Assembly (NCBI RefSeq): GCF_042663585.1
Contig: NZ_JBHTAN010000006.1
Coordinates: forward strand, 1,302,001 to 1,366,000
Source of the DNA: Natranaeroarchaeum sp042663585
Lineage (GTDB): Archaea > Halobacteriota > Halobacteria > Halobacteriales > Natronoarchaeaceae
DNA length: 64,000 nucleotides
Direction of reading: 5' to 3'
Within the stretch, counting starts at the first letter, position 1. The number at the start of each line of letters is the position of its first letter. The notes beneath the pieces were generated by a model. It saw only the letters and a program-made list of their open reading frames with translations. It was not told the origin of the DNA and ran no database searches. Both the position numbers and the translations under genes were made by a program. Below are positions 33,120 to 42,139 of the stretch, piece by piece.

Positions 33120-35831
33120 TCAGTTCTCGTCGAGGTCGACAGTCCGCTCGTCGCCGTCGTAGATAGCGGGTTCGGGCACGTCGGTCGTGCCGGTGGTACG
33201 GACATCGGCGTCGAGTTCCGACAGATCGATCTCGCCGTTTTCGATCGGTGCTGACGAGACGGCCGCCGCATCGAGTTCGTCGCCGACGAGGACGGTGTAG
33301 TCGTCGGTCGCCGTCACGGCGCTGTCAGTGTAGCCGTCCTCGGGCCCGAGCTGGTCGTCGGTCGCGTACGGAACGGTGATCTCGAAGGTACCGTTCTCAC
33401 CGGCTTCCGCGGACTGGACGTAGGTAAACGGTCGGCCGGTATCGCTCTCCAGCGGGAGGGCAACGACGACGTCCTCACCCGCCGCAGCATCGCCGGTGAT
33501 CGTCGCTCCATCGACCCGTTCGTAGGTCTTAACCGAGGAGACGAGGGCTCGGTTCTCCTGCGTTTCTAACTGCTCGGTGTACTGCGACGCCTGTTGCCAG
33601 CCCTCTAGCCGAGCGGAGTTCTCCGCCCAGATCGACTGGCCGGTCCGTGGGCTCTCGAAGACGCCAACGACCGAGAACGACTCGCTCTCGTGAACGAGGC
33701 GATAGCCTTCCATCCCCTGGGCGTCGTCGTAGTACAGCGACCCGAGCATCGAGTCGTAGTACTCCTCGCTCGCGACCTGAACGCTCCCGCCGCTTACGTC
33801 GGGGGCCGACGCCCACTGAGTGATCGCTCCGAACTTGCTACCAGCCATCTGATCGTCGATGGTGACGTACCGCACCGACTCACCGGCTTCCTGCTCGGTC
33901 CGGTCGTCGCGGATCGATCGGAGTTCGTCGTTTTCCATCTCGGCGAGGGAGCCGTCGTGGCGCCCGGACGCGGGCAGTGCGTCGAGCAGCAGGTCAGCCC
34001 GTTCCTCGGACTGGGCCTGGAAGAAGCCGCTGGCGGTGCCAGTGCCCTGCTGGAACGGGTTCGCCGTCGGGATTCGCTCGCCCTCGACCGTTATCCAGTG
34101 GCCGTAGTCCCACCAGGACATGACGCCGTAGGCTCCCTCGGTGTACTCGTGGTCGTCCGTTCGGTCGTACGCTCCGTAGTACGCCATCTCGTCGTCAGCA
34201 TCGCCGAAGGTGCCCGGTTCGGGAGTCGACTCCTCCATCCAGTCGAAGCTATCGTCCCAGTACTCGACCGCGCCAGGCTGCTGTGCATCCGCCTGTGCCA
34301 CCGCAGAGAACCCGAACACGCCCGACGCGAGCGGGAAGACGACGACCAGTAAGATGGTGGCCACGGCGATCACCTGGTACGTTTCGACCTCCTCAAGCCG
34401 GTCTATCGACGGGATCTGGAGGATGTCGAACGCCTGACTCAGTAGCCAACCGTTCAGCACGGCGACTGCAACAGCAAGGTAGTAGTGATACCGGACCTGG
34501 GTCAGCGCCAGCAGGGTGAGAAAGACCGTCCAGACGACGATCAGTAGCTGCTCGGACCGGAACTGGTCCGCGTCGCGTAGCCGCCAGACCATCCAGACGA
34601 CCGCGACCAGCGCAAAGACGTAGGTGAAGGCGTAGTTGTCGACCAGATACCCACTGAGACCCCCGCTCTGTTCGGCAGTCGGTTGGGCCTCGGCAATCGT
34701 CAGCGCGGTATCTGACTGGCCGAGCAGGAGTTGGTTCTGTACCTGGCTCCAGATGGTATTGAAGAGGCTGGGGAGCGCGAGGGCGACGAGCACAATCGCA
34801 ACGAGACCCAGTCCACCGATAGCGATGGGATAGCCACGCGAGTCGATATCGCGAGCGTCCCACTGTCGTGCGAGCCACGCCATAAAGACACAGCCAGCGG
34901 CGACGGCGAACGCCGCCAGTGGCTGAAGCAAGGACAGCGTCGATGGACTGGTGATGCCGACCTCGTCGATAGCGACGAGCGCGAGGACGCCGGCGACGCT
35001 CATACTCACCGCGCCGACGATTGCGACGTGTTCCGGGCTACGCCCCTGCAGATACTCGACACAGAGCGCGATCCCGAAGAAAGCCCCGAGGATCCCGACG
35101 AGGACGACCGCCGGCGGCCAGGTCCAGAAGTACAGCGCCAGTCCGAATCCAGCAAGACCGCTCCAGGTGAGGGTCTCGCGAAGTCCCGCCCAGTCACGCT
35201 CGAGGAACTGTTCGTAGACCGGCTTCTGGCGCTCGGCGACCGTCAGCGCAACCATGAGTAACAGGATCGTCGTCGCCTGAAACAGCACCTCTGCGACGTG
35301 ATGGTCGGTGAAGCCGACGACGCTCCGGGAGAGAAACATACCGGGGAGGAGCGCGAGGATCAGGGCGGCGAACAGTCCGCCGCGACGCCCGGAGAGACGC
35401 TTTGCGATGAAGTAGGTCGGGATTGCACAGAGCACGCCGACGATTGCGGGTGCGAGAACCAGCACGATAGCGGCCTGTCGCTCGGTCGGACTTCCGAGAC
35501 CGACAACCAGGATGACGGTGGCTATCAGTTGGTCGAACAGGTTACCGAACTGATCCGCACTCGTCCCGAAGGGGAACTGCGTCCACGGGTCGAACGGCAT
35601 CGTCGTAGGGTAGTTCGAGACCGTGTACATCGTCTCGCGGAAGTGGTAGTACGCGTCGTTGCCGCTGAAGTACACCCGATCCGACTGGACGAACTTGCCG
35701 TACGGTTGCAGGCGGACCAGTAGCATGAACAGCATCGTCAGTGCCAGCGCGGGGACGTGATACCAGCGCTGCAGGAGGGACGATATCGACCCCGTGCCCT
35801 CGAGGTCGAATCGATCGATATCGAGACTCAT
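33120..35831 (-). CDS. aglB: Dolichyl-phosphooligosaccharide--protein glycotransferase AglB
   Basis: 903 residues from the ATG at 35831 (a TTG two codons earlier is also open). About 13 membrane helices fill the N-terminal half. NDAYYHFRETMY near residue 56 contains the catalytic Asp of the first outer loop. The STT3 signature WWDYGHW occurs near residue 572 at the start of the soluble extracytoplasmic domain. AglB moves the N-glycan from its dolichol carrier to Asn in Asn-X-Ser/Thr of surface proteins, including the S-layer. The tail has beta-rich repeats typical of haloarchaeal AglB. It is followed by the DUF368 transporter gene. Confidence 0.95.
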   Translation of the reverse strand: MSLDIDRFDLEGTGSISSLLQRWYHVPALALTMLFMLLVRLQPYGKFVQSDRVYFSGNDAYYHFRETMYTVSNYPTTMPFDPWTQFPFGTSADQFGNLFDQLIATVILVVGLGSPTERQAAIVLVLAPAIVGVLCAIPTYFIAKRLSGRRGGLFAALILALLPGMFLSRSVVGFTDHHVAEVLFQATTILLLMVALTVAERQKPVYEQFLERDWAGLRETLTWSGLAGFGLALYFWTWPPAVVLVGILGAFFGIALCVEYLQGRSPEHVAIVGAVSMSVAGVLALVAIDEVGITSPSTLSLLQPLAAFAVAAGCVFMAWLARQWDARDIDSRGYPIAIGGLGLVAIVLVALALPSLFNTIWSQVQNQLLLGQSDTALTIAEAQPTAEQSGGLSGYLVDNYAFTYVFALVAVVWMVWRLRDADQFRSEQLLIVVWTVFLTLLALTQVRYHYYLAVAVAVLNGWLLSQAFDILQIPSIDRLEEVETYQVIAVATILLVVVFPLASGVFGFSAVAQADAQQPGAVEYWDDSFDWMEESTPEPGTFGDADDEMAYYGAYDRTDDHEYTEGAYGVMSWWDYGHWITVEGERIPTANPFQQGTGTASGFFQAQSEERADLLLDALPASGRHDGSLAEMENDELRSIRDDRTEQEAGESVRYVTIDDQMAGSKFGAITQWASAPDVSGGSVQVASEEYYDSMLGSLYYDDAQGMEGYRLVHESESFSVVGVFESPRTGQSIWAENSARLEGWQQASQYTEQLETQENRALVSSVKTYERVDGATITGDAAAGEDVVVALPLESDTGRPFTYVQSAEAGENGTFEITVPYATDDQLGPEDGYTDSAVTATDDYTVLVGDELDAAAVSSAPIENGEIDLSELDADVRTTGTTDVPEPAIYDGDERTVDLDEN

Positions 35832-36002
35832 TGTCAACGACCAATCCCAACCGAAGAATAAACCTTGCTATCTCCAAGCAGTGTCAGAAATGCAGCACGG
35901 CTTCCGTCTCTGCAGGAGAGAGCCGCGGTGCTCGAAGTCGTTCGGCTCCGGCGCTCACACGCCGAGCGAGGAAGTTAACATCGACGCACCCTAACCGAGG
36001 CT

Positions 36003-36785
36003 ATGAGCGATTTTCGGGCCGCAATCGTCGATGTCGACGGAACAGTCGTGCTGGGTGACGAACCGATTCCTGGAGCAGCGGGTGGAGTCGAACGACTTCG
36101 GGACGCCGGACTCGACCTCCTCTTTCTCTCGAACAACCCGACGAAGCGACGCGAGCAGTACGTCGACAGACTCACGCCACACGGGATCGATGTCGATCCG
36201 GAGCGAACGCTCACGGCGGCCTCGGTTACGGGCGAGTATCTCGCCGCCGAACACGCCGACGACGACCTGTTCGTCATCGGGTCCCCGGGGCTACTCGCTG
36301 GGTTGCGCGACCGCGGGCTGAACGTCGACGCGACGCCGCCCGAGGCGGACGTCGTCGTCGGGTCGATGGATCGGTCGTTCGATTACGAGACGATGACGGA
36401 GGCGATGTGGGCGCTGGAAGACGAGGGGACGACGTTTCTGGGGACCGATCCGGATATGACGATCCCGACCGCGGCGCGCGCCGAACCCGGGACGGGAGCG
36501 ATCCTGAACGCGATCGGAGGCGTGACCGACCGGGAGCCAGAGCGAATCCTTGGCAAGCCCTCGCATACTGCAGCCGAGGCGGCGCTCGAAAGGCTCGGCG
36601 TCCCGGCAGACGACGTACTGGTGGTTGGTGACCGTCTCGATACCGATATCGCACTCGGCGAACGGGCCGGAATGACGACTGCGGTCGTCCTCTCGGGGAT
36701 CACCGATCGGGCCGACGTCGACGCCGCGAGCAGTCCGCCGGATCACGTGCTCGAATCACTGGCGGACGTCGGGGAGTTGCTGTGA
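36003..36785 (+). CDS. HAD-IIA family sugar-phosphatase-like hydrolase (NagD type)
   Basis: 260 residues. HAD motif I AAIVDVDGTVVLGDEPIPGA holds the nucleophile Asp, LLFLSNNPTKRREQY is motif II, and the C-terminal VGDRLDTDIALGERAGMTT is motif IV. Class IIA cap domains lie between motifs II and III. NagD relatives dephosphorylate sugar phosphates or nucleotides. The gene stands alone on the plus strand, and a short spacer leads to the DUF2797 gene. Confidence 0.9.
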   Translation: MSDFRAAIVDVDGTVVLGDEPIPGAAGGVERLRDAGLDLLFLSNNPTKRREQYVDRLTPHGIDVDPERTLTAASVTGEYLAAEHADDDLFVIGSPGLLAGLRDRGLNVDATPPEADVVVGSMDRSFDYETMTEAMWALEDEGTTFLGTDPDMTIPTAARAEPGTGAILNAIGGVTDREPERILGKPSHTAAEAALERLGVPADDVLVVGDRLDTDIALGERAGMTTAVVLSGITDRADVDAASSPPDHVLESLADVGELL

Positions 36786-36882
36786 GCAATTATTGTATCC
36801 GGTTTCGGGCGGGGCTATCCTCGCGTCCAGGCCGCGCAGGCTGTCCGGAGCAGTGCACATTTATCCACCGCTCACGTATCCG

Positions 36883-37650
36883 ATGCCGATGCAGGTCGTA
36901 GGGTACGAGACGGCGTCGGGCCCAGAGGAAAGCGGCGCGCTCCTCGTCGTGACCGACGGCCAGGTCGAGCGTCATGAGCTAGCACCGAGCGTCGAACTCG
37001 ATTTCCGCCTCGGAAACAGGCGCTGTGCCGGGACGCTGGACGGCGACGAGCACGTCCAGTGTGATACTCCCGCGGGACCCTACTGTGAGGCCCACAATCG
37101 GACGTGGGTCTGTGCCCGCTGTACCGGCACCTGCCTGAAAGACGAGATGGACTGCTACGAGGAGCACGCCGTCTATCTCGCCGCGTTCGCCCCAGCAACG
37201 TTCAAAGTCGGCGTGACGCGCTTGTGGCGACTCGAAACGCGACTCTACGAGCAAGGAGCGGACCGCGCGGCGCACCTCCATACGGTCTCGAACGGGCGGA
37301 TCGCCCGCGAGTTGGAGGCCGAAATCGCCGAGACGCTCACCGACCGGGTACGGATCCCGACGAAGGTCGACAGCCTCCACCAAGAGGTCGACGGGGAGGC
37401 CTGGCAAGCAGTGCTCGACCGACACGACCCCATCGAGACGAAGACCCTCGATCACGGCGTGCAGACGGGGACTCGACCGGTCCAGGAGACGGTCGCATCG
37501 GGCGAAGTGCGCGGCGTCAAGGGTCGGCTTCTCGTCGTCGAGAACGGCGGGAGCACCTACGCCGTCGACCTCCGCGACCTGGTGGGATACGAGCTACGAC
37601 AGGGAGAGACTGAGCGGACGCTGCAGTCCAGTTTCGGTGCCTTCGAGTGA
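36883..37650 (+). CDS. DUF2797 family protein
   Basis: 255 residues from the ATG at 36883. A TATA-like CATTTATCC about 26 bases before supports this start as leaderless; the frame is open further upstream. The Cys/His cluster CAGTLDGDEHVQC ... CEAHNRTWVCARCTGTC suggests a zinc site. AAFAPATFKVGVTRLWRLETRLYEQGADRAA then resembles a GIY-YIG nuclease-like segment (F-K-x-G-x-T-R), which DUF2797 proteins share. The function of the family is not known; nucleic-acid binding is likely. Confidence 0.8.
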   Translation: MPMQVVGYETASGPEESGALLVVTDGQVERHELAPSVELDFRLGNRRCAGTLDGDEHVQCDTPAGPYCEAHNRTWVCARCTGTCLKDEMDCYEEHAVYLAAFAPATFKVGVTRLWRLETRLYEQGADRAAHLHTVSNGRIARELEAEIAETLTDRVRIPTKVDSLHQEVDGEAWQAVLDRHDPIETKTLDHGVQTGTRPVQETVASGEVRGVKGRLLVVENGGSTYAVDLRDLVGYELRQGETERTLQSSFGAFE

Positions 37651-37705
37651 TTGCCGGAGGTAGTGGACGAAAACCCTTTTCCAGTCAGCGACTGAACTGA
37701 CGTGC

Positions 37706-38086
37706 ATGGCAGACGACGACCAACAAGACGAGGGTGACGAGGAGAAATCGTTCCGCGAACGCGTCGAAGAGATCCGCGAAAAACGCGCCGAGAAAGGCGA
37801 GGGTGAGGAAGGAGAAGGCCCACCGGAAGGTGGCATGGAAGAGATGATGGGCGGTGGCCCCGGCGGGATGGGTGGCGGCGGCAACCCCTTCGCACAGATG
37901 ATGGGCGGCATGATGGGCGGCGGCCCCGGCGGCGCGGGTCCCGGCGGTGCAGGCCCCGGCGGCCCTGGTGGCCAGTCCGAAGCGGGCAACGAAGAACTCA
38001 CTCGGGAAGTTCGACAACTCCGTGACGAAGTTCGTGACGTGACGCGACAACTTCAGCGGATCGCCGACGCGCTCGAAGACGACTGA
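37706..38086 (+). CDS. Gly/Met-rich protein with terminal coiled coil
   Basis: 126 residues in three zones: an acidic/basic helix (FRERVEEIREKRAEKG), a 55-residue Gly/Met/Pro tract with repeated MMGGG and GPGGAG units, and a C-terminal heptad-pattern helix (LTREVRQLRDEVRDVTRQLQRIADALED) that should form a coiled coil. I recognise no enzyme motif. The Gly/Met tract could be flexible or bind metal or hydrophobic surfaces. It is transcribed toward the DUF7344 gene on the other strand. Confidence 0.7.
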   Translation: MADDDQQDEGDEEKSFRERVEEIREKRAEKGEGEEGEGPPEGGMEEMMGGGPGGMGGGGNPFAQMMGGMMGGGPGGAGPGGAGPGGPGGQSEAGNEELTREVRQLRDEVRDVTRQLQRIADALEDD

Positions 38087-38121
38087 CGACGGTACCGCTT
38101 CGACCGCCGCTGCGATAGTTC

Positions 38122-38493
38122 TTATTTATCAGTACTACGCGAGAGGAGTTCCTCGACTGCAGAGAAGTTCTCGCCCGTCGCGACGACGTCCTGCTCCTGA
38201 TCGTAGACGATGACGTTCTCGTCGACGAGCTTTGGGATGTCGGAGTGGTACAGCATCATGTAGGTGTCTTTGACCTGTTCGGGCGAGATCTCGGTGATTT
38301 CCTTGCCGAGTTGGCGTACCGTCACCGCTTCCGCGATGTCCGGCAGTCCGACGTGGTCGTGCTCGCGGAGCAGGTCGATCGCCTCCCGACGACGCGACGT
38401 GGAGAGCAGCCCGAACGTGCGGTCCTGGGGTAGCTCCGAGCCGGATTCGTCGGACGCGGCTTCGGAGCCCGTTCGTGAGCTGTCCTCTGTCAT
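38122..38493 (-). CDS. Winged-helix regulator (DUF7344-type)
   Basis: 123 residues from the ATG at 38493; the open frame upstream lacks family sequence. The winged helix runs from TFGLLSTSRRREAIDLLREHD through LPDIAEAVTVRQLG and VKDTYMMLYHSDIPKLVDENVIVYDQE. It is the same domain as in the membrane-tethered protein at 12250, but without membrane helices. A DNA-binding regulator of unknown target. Its promoter side faces the Rnp4 gene divergently. Confidence 0.75.
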   Translation of the reverse strand: MTEDSSRTGSEAASDESGSELPQDRTFGLLSTSRRREAIDLLREHDHVGLPDIAEAVTVRQLGKEITEISPEQVKDTYMMLYHSDIPKLVDENVIVYDQEQDVVATGENFSAVEELLSRSTDK

Positions 38494-38710
38494 TGGCCGT
38501 TTCTTTCGAGTTCTCAGGGATACGTATTGTGATTTGCTGTCTGCGTCAGCATCACGATTGATCGAAAGCGGGCGCGTCGGACGACCGATAGCTGCTCGAT
38601 AAAACAAAAAATACTTGTCCTCTACTTTCCCATCACTCAATGGGGCAATACTGGACGTCCTCTCTCCTTGTCCGTACTGCCCCGGAATCCCCCACTCCCC
38701 CCACTTTCCA

Positions 38711-38983
38711 ATGACTATCGCCGACGAGCGTATCGAGCGTCTGCAGGAGCTGGCAGCCGAAGCCGTCGCGACCAACCATCCCGACAGAGCACGACGGTAC
38801 GTCCGGCTTGCCCGTCGCATCGCCGAGCGAGAGCGACGATCACTGCCGGAAAGCTTCAAACGCTTCACCTGTGACGAGTGCGACGCGTATCTCCAGCCCG
38901 GAAACAACGCCCGTGTTCGGTTACAGGACGGCCACGTCGTCCTCACCTGCGACTGTGGGCACCAGTCGCGGTATCCCTACTGA
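38711..38983 (+). CDS. rnp4: Ribonuclease P protein component 4
   Basis: 90 residues. An N-terminal helical part (ERIERLQELAAEAVATNHPDRARRYVRLARRIAERER) precedes a zinc ribbon with four Cys: CDECDAYL and CDCGHQSR. This is the archaeal Rpp21/Rpr2 protein. It helps the RNase P RNA remove 5' leaders from pre-tRNA. It is followed by the YhbY-type gene and mscS on the same strand, a common RNA-processing neighbourhood in archaea. Confidence 0.92.
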   Translation: MTIADERIERLQELAAEAVATNHPDRARRYVRLARRIAERERRSLPESFKRFTCDECDAYLQPGNNARVRLQDGHVVLTCDCGHQSRYPY

Positions 38984-39092
38984 CGGCGTGACACTGCCGG
39001 ACAGGCAACCATTCGACACACGTTGGATCGGACGGCTAAGCACCGGAGAGAGGCCAAAAGAGTAAAACCCTCGGCGCTCGGTACAATACTGT

Positions 39093-39338
39093 ATGACTAG
39101 TGATGCGTTACAGCGAGAGATTCACGAACTTGATGTGACTGTGTGGGTAGGCAAGAGCGGTCTCGAACCGGTGGTCGACGAACTGGCAGACCAACTAGAC
39201 GATCGGAACCTTGTGAAAGTGAAGTTCCTCCGAGCAGCGCGTGGCAACGCCACCGCCGAGGAGTTGGCCGATGACCTGGCCGAGCAAGTCAACGCTGAGG
39301 TGGTCCAGAGCCGTGGCCACACGGCGGTGATGCACTGA
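39093..39338 (+). CDS. CRM-domain (YhbY-type) RNA-binding protein
   Basis: 81 residues making up one CRM (CRS1-YhbY) domain: VTVWVGKSGLEPVVDELADQLD with the Gly-rich KSGL loop, then LVKVKFLRAARGNATAEELAD. Members associate with pre-ribosomal particles or structured RNA. It overlaps the MscS start by one base (TGATG), so the two are coupled. It follows the RNase P component gene. Confidence 0.9.
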   Translation: MTSDALQREIHELDVTVWVGKSGLEPVVDELADQLDDRNLVKVKFLRAARGNATAEELADDLAEQVNAEVVQSRGHTAVMH

Positions 39339-40210
39339 TGGGAGCGATCCAGCAACTCCTGGTCGATGCTGGACTGGGAGCTGGTACCGCCGGTAGCATC
39401 GAGTCGCTCGTTCTGTTCGCAATCGCGTTCGTCGTCATCTACGTGATCGGACAGCGGACGGTGATTCCGATTGCGGATCGGACGTTGGAGCAACGTGATC
39501 TGGATGCTCACGCACGGGGACCGCTGTTAAAACTCGTCTCGTTCGGTATCGTGTTCGTCGCCGTGGCCGTCGCGTTCGGCTTCGCCGGCTTCGGGAGTTT
39601 CCTCTCGTCGCTCGCGACTATCGCCGCAGCCCTTGCACTGGCAGTCGGTCTGGCGACACAGGACACGATCAGTAACTTCGTCTCCGGCGTCTTCATCTAC
39701 GCCGACAAGCCGTTCCGTATCGGCGACTGGATCGAGTGGGACGGCAACTCCGGCGTCGTCGAGGACATTAGCCTCCGCGTCACGCGCGTCCGGACGTTCG
39801 ACAACGAGATGCTGACTGTCCCCAACTCCGAACTAACCGGGGGCGTCATCAAAAACCCCGTAGCAAACGAGAAGCTTCGACTGAAATTCGTCTTCGGAAT
39901 CGGCTACGGCGACGACATCCAGCAGGCCACCGACATCATCGTCGAAGAGGCCGAGAAGCACCCGGGAATCATGGATGACCCCGCACCCTCGGTCCGATTG
40001 ACCGAGCTAAACGACTCGGACGTCGGCCTGCAGTCGCGGATCTGGATCTCCGAACCTAGCCGCGCCGACTACGTCAAGACCCGTGGCGAGTTCATCACCA
40101 ACGTGAAAGCCCGCTTCGACGAGGTCGGGATCGACATCCCCTACCCGCAGCGGGAACTGGCAGGCGAGTTCGAACTTAGCAACTCCACCCCCGTCGAAGC
40201 CGAAGAGTAA
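39338..40210 (+). CDS. mscS: Mechanosensitive ion channel, MscS family
   Basis: 290 residues. Three membrane helices are visible; the third (AALALAVGLATQDTISNFVSGVFIYADKPFRIGDWIEW) is the pore-lining helix with its Gly-Ala pattern, followed by the beta domain (RVTRVRTFDNEMLTVPNSELTGGVIKNP) conserved in MscS. It opens under membrane tension to release solutes on osmotic downshock, important for a salt-adapted cell. It starts inside the stop of the YhbY-type gene. Confidence 0.92.
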   Translation: MGAIQQLLVDAGLGAGTAGSIESLVLFAIAFVVIYVIGQRTVIPIADRTLEQRDLDAHARGPLLKLVSFGIVFVAVAVAFGFAGFGSFLSSLATIAAALALAVGLATQDTISNFVSGVFIYADKPFRIGDWIEWDGNSGVVEDISLRVTRVRTFDNEMLTVPNSELTGGVIKNPVANEKLRLKFVFGIGYGDDIQQATDIIVEEAEKHPGIMDDPAPSVRLTELNDSDVGLQSRIWISEPSRADYVKTRGEFITNVKARFDEVGIDIPYPQRELAGEFELSNSTPVEAEE

Positions 40211-40332
40211 CCGCGCTCCGACGGATCGTCCACACCGTTTTCGAATACTTGATGTTCGACGAGTAGCGTCGCTATTGCCTGAACGAGGCTCTGGTGAGCA
40301 ATGGCCGTCGCTGGCGAAGTAAAATACGGTAT

Positions 40333-40648
40333 GAATGGACGGACGCCCGGGGTTGCCCGACGTTCCCGTCCGGGGAATCCCGGTTGCCTCCTCCGCCCCG
40401 CGACCCCTCGAGCGACCATCGTCCAGCGGTTCGCTGCTCGCTTCCGCGCCTGACGAACTGCCGCCGGCAAATCGCGACGTGACGCCCCTGCGGGCGGACG
40501 CCGCGAACCGTGGCCCCCGAGGGACGAGGTTTCCACGTCGGCTTCCAGGGCCCGAACGGGTCTGTCCGGACGCGTCCGGGGTTCGGTCCCCGCTAAAGAC
40601 CATAGTGCGGGTAGTGAGCAGGGCCTAACTGCCCGACCTAGTCCATCT
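40333..40648 (-). ncRNA. ffs: Signal recognition particle RNA (7S RNA)
   Basis: The minus strand carries the SRP helix 8 core GTCAGGCGCGGAAGCGAGCA at 40436-40455, with the GGAA tetraloop at about 40441-40446, which is diagnostic for SRP RNA. A GATGGAC at the 5' end (40641-40647) pairs with GTCCATTC at the 3' end (near 40333-40340), giving helix 1, and CGGGG/CCCCG blocks close helix 5. The length of about 315 bases fits archaeal SRP RNA. The RNA scaffolds SRP19 and SRP54 and delivers ribosomes to the membrane. Open frames on both strands here are structural artefacts of its GC-rich helices. Ends are approximate. Confidence 0.9.
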
Positions 40649-40665
40649 TACACTACCCCTCGACC

Positions 40666-40673
40666 TCTTAAGG
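40666..40673 (-). promoter_or_regulatory. TATA element of the SRP RNA
   Basis: Minus strand reads CTTAAGAG about 20-26 bases before the predicted 5' end of the SRP RNA at 40647, the spacing of an archaeal TATA box. Confidence 0.5.
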
Positions 40674-40800
40674 GCCTTTCGACTTTCGAGAACTAACCGC
40701 GTTCCGTCTGGCGATCATGCGACAGTGTGACAAACTGACGACTCGTCAGGAGCGCGATTAGATGTCTCAGAAACGACTCGTTACGAGCGTCGAGTCGGGC

Positions 40801-41220
40801 TCAAATCACTCTCAGAGCCTTTGCGTACCATGCACTTGCAACCGGCAGGAGGGCCGACGCCACGACCAGCGACCATCGATGGTACTCGAGCCAAGTATCG
40901 GTCCCGAGTTGCTGGACGAACGCCGACGGTACCGACAGCGCCCAGGCCGCCGCACTCCCGGCGATAAACAGTCCCAGTACGAGCGTGGCTCCAGCGATGG
41001 TCACTGGATCCGAGCGCTCCTGCCGGCCCGCGGCGAACGCGACGAGGGCGATGATCGTGAGCAGGGTAACGACCCACGGTCCGACCACGCCGTGATCGTA
41101 GTAGGCGCTGATTCCACCCGCTCCAACATCCGACAGTAGTAGATATGGGAGCGCCACGATCGCGATGACGAGCAGACAGGCGACGATTCCGAGCGTTGGC
41201 GGCGTCCGGTTATCTATCAC
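40801..41220 (-). CDS. Four-helix membrane protein, unknown function
   Basis: 139 residues from the GTG at 41220. A longer frame starts at 41295, but that would leave only 18 bases to the divergent gene at 41314, too little for both promoters. Four hydrophobic helices are visible (LGIVACLLVIAIVALPYLLL, VVTLLTIIALVAFAAG, ATLVLGLFIAGSAAAWAL and WSLVVASALLPVASAWYA). No family is recognised with certainty. The start is uncertain. Confidence 0.65.
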   Translation of the reverse strand: MIDNRTPPTLGIVACLLVIAIVALPYLLLSDVGAGGISAYYDHGVVGPWVVTLLTIIALVAFAAGRQERSDPVTIAGATLVLGLFIAGSAAAWALSVPSAFVQQLGTDTWLEYHRWSLVVASALLPVASAWYAKALRVI

Positions 41221-41313
41221 AGACTGAACTCTTGCATCCGCCAGTATAAACACGGCGTTCCACGGGACCAGCGTATCGGAAAACCCACAAGCCATTGGTG
41301 CGAAACGGTTGAC

Positions 41314-41664
41314 ATGGGATTCGGAGACACCGCCAAGAGGATCCAGACACTCGCAGACCGGGCCGAACAGCTAATCGCACAACTCAAAGACGTTCGGGAG
41401 CGAGTCATCAACCTGGAAGAGGCCACCGAAGAGACAAACCACCGGGTCAGCCGACTCGAAAAGGATTCGGAAAAGCAACTGGTGTTGCTGAAAGAGCTCG
41501 CCCGTGAGCAGGGGATCGACGCCGACGAAGTGCTCGCTCAGGCGGCGATCGAGGAGGCTGAATCCGACGACGGAGCGGAGGATGCGGCCGAGTCTCCGGA
41601 CGGTGAGGCGTCTGCGAGCGAGAGCGACAGCGCCGAGCAGGCCGACGACGCCATCGAAGGCTGA
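41314..41664 (+). CDS. DUF5798-type coiled-coil protein
   Basis: 116 residues. The first 70 form an almost continuous heptad helix: GFGDTAKRIQTLADRAEQLI, then KDVRERVINLEEATEETNHRVSRLE and ELAREQGID. The rest is an acidic Ser/Glu/Asp tail. This matches the haloarchaeal DUF5798 family as I recall it. It probably oligomerises through the coiled coil. Function unknown. Confidence 0.75.
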   Translation: MGFGDTAKRIQTLADRAEQLIAQLKDVRERVINLEEATEETNHRVSRLEKDSEKQLVLLKELAREQGIDADEVLAQAAIEEAESDDGAEDAAESPDGEASASESDSAEQADDAIEG

Positions 41665-41691
41665 GGAACCACGACGAACCGCGCGTGTTTC

Positions 41692-42096
41692 TCAGCGGTG
41701 TCGTGCGTGCGCTACTTTGAGACAGCGATCCTGTACGACAGCGACGCCCTCGTCGCGGGCACGGGCCGCCGCGTCGTCGTCCCGAATACCAAGTTGTAAC
41801 CAGAGCGCGTCGACATCGTCCCGTTCGAGCACACTGTCGACGATTCCCGAGACTTCCTCCGACGGACGAAAGACGTCGACGAGGTCGATCCCGTCCGGGA
41901 CGTCGTCGAGCGAATCGTAGGCTCTGTGACCGAAGATTTCCTTGGCGAAGGGATTGACCGGTACGATGTCGTAGCCGTGTGCGTCGAGATACTTCGGTAT
42001 CTCGTGGGCGTCCTTGCCGGGCGTCGACGAGCAGCCAACGACGGCGATCCGTTCGCTATCGAGCGCGGTTCTCACGAGTTCGTCCTCAGTTGTCAT
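41692..42096 (-). CDS. CoA-binding protein (YccU type)
   Basis: 134 residues from the ATG at 42096. The Rossmann-like CoA-binding fold is visible: ERIAVVGCSSTPGKDAHEIP with the Gly/Ser loop, YDIVPVNPFAKEIFGHRAYDSL, and LVDVFRPSEEVSGIVD. These small proteins bind coenzyme A, are thought to take part in regulation, and have no known enzymatic activity. It lies 43 bases after the KaiC-like gene and may be cotranscribed. Confidence 0.88.
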   Translation of the reverse strand: MTTEDELVRTALDSERIAVVGCSSTPGKDAHEIPKYLDAHGYDIVPVNPFAKEIFGHRAYDSLDDVPDGIDLVDVFRPSEEVSGIVDSVLERDDVDALWLQLGIRDDDAAARARDEGVAVVQDRCLKVAHARHR

Positions 42097-42139
42097 ACAC
42101 GAATGTAGACGACGTATCGGGAAAAGTGACGCGGGAGCC

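Noticed and set aside
40007..40628. Long open frames on both strands over the SRP RNA
   Set aside because: They arise from GC-rich RNA helices and lack acidic haloarchaeal composition; the SRP RNA explains the region.
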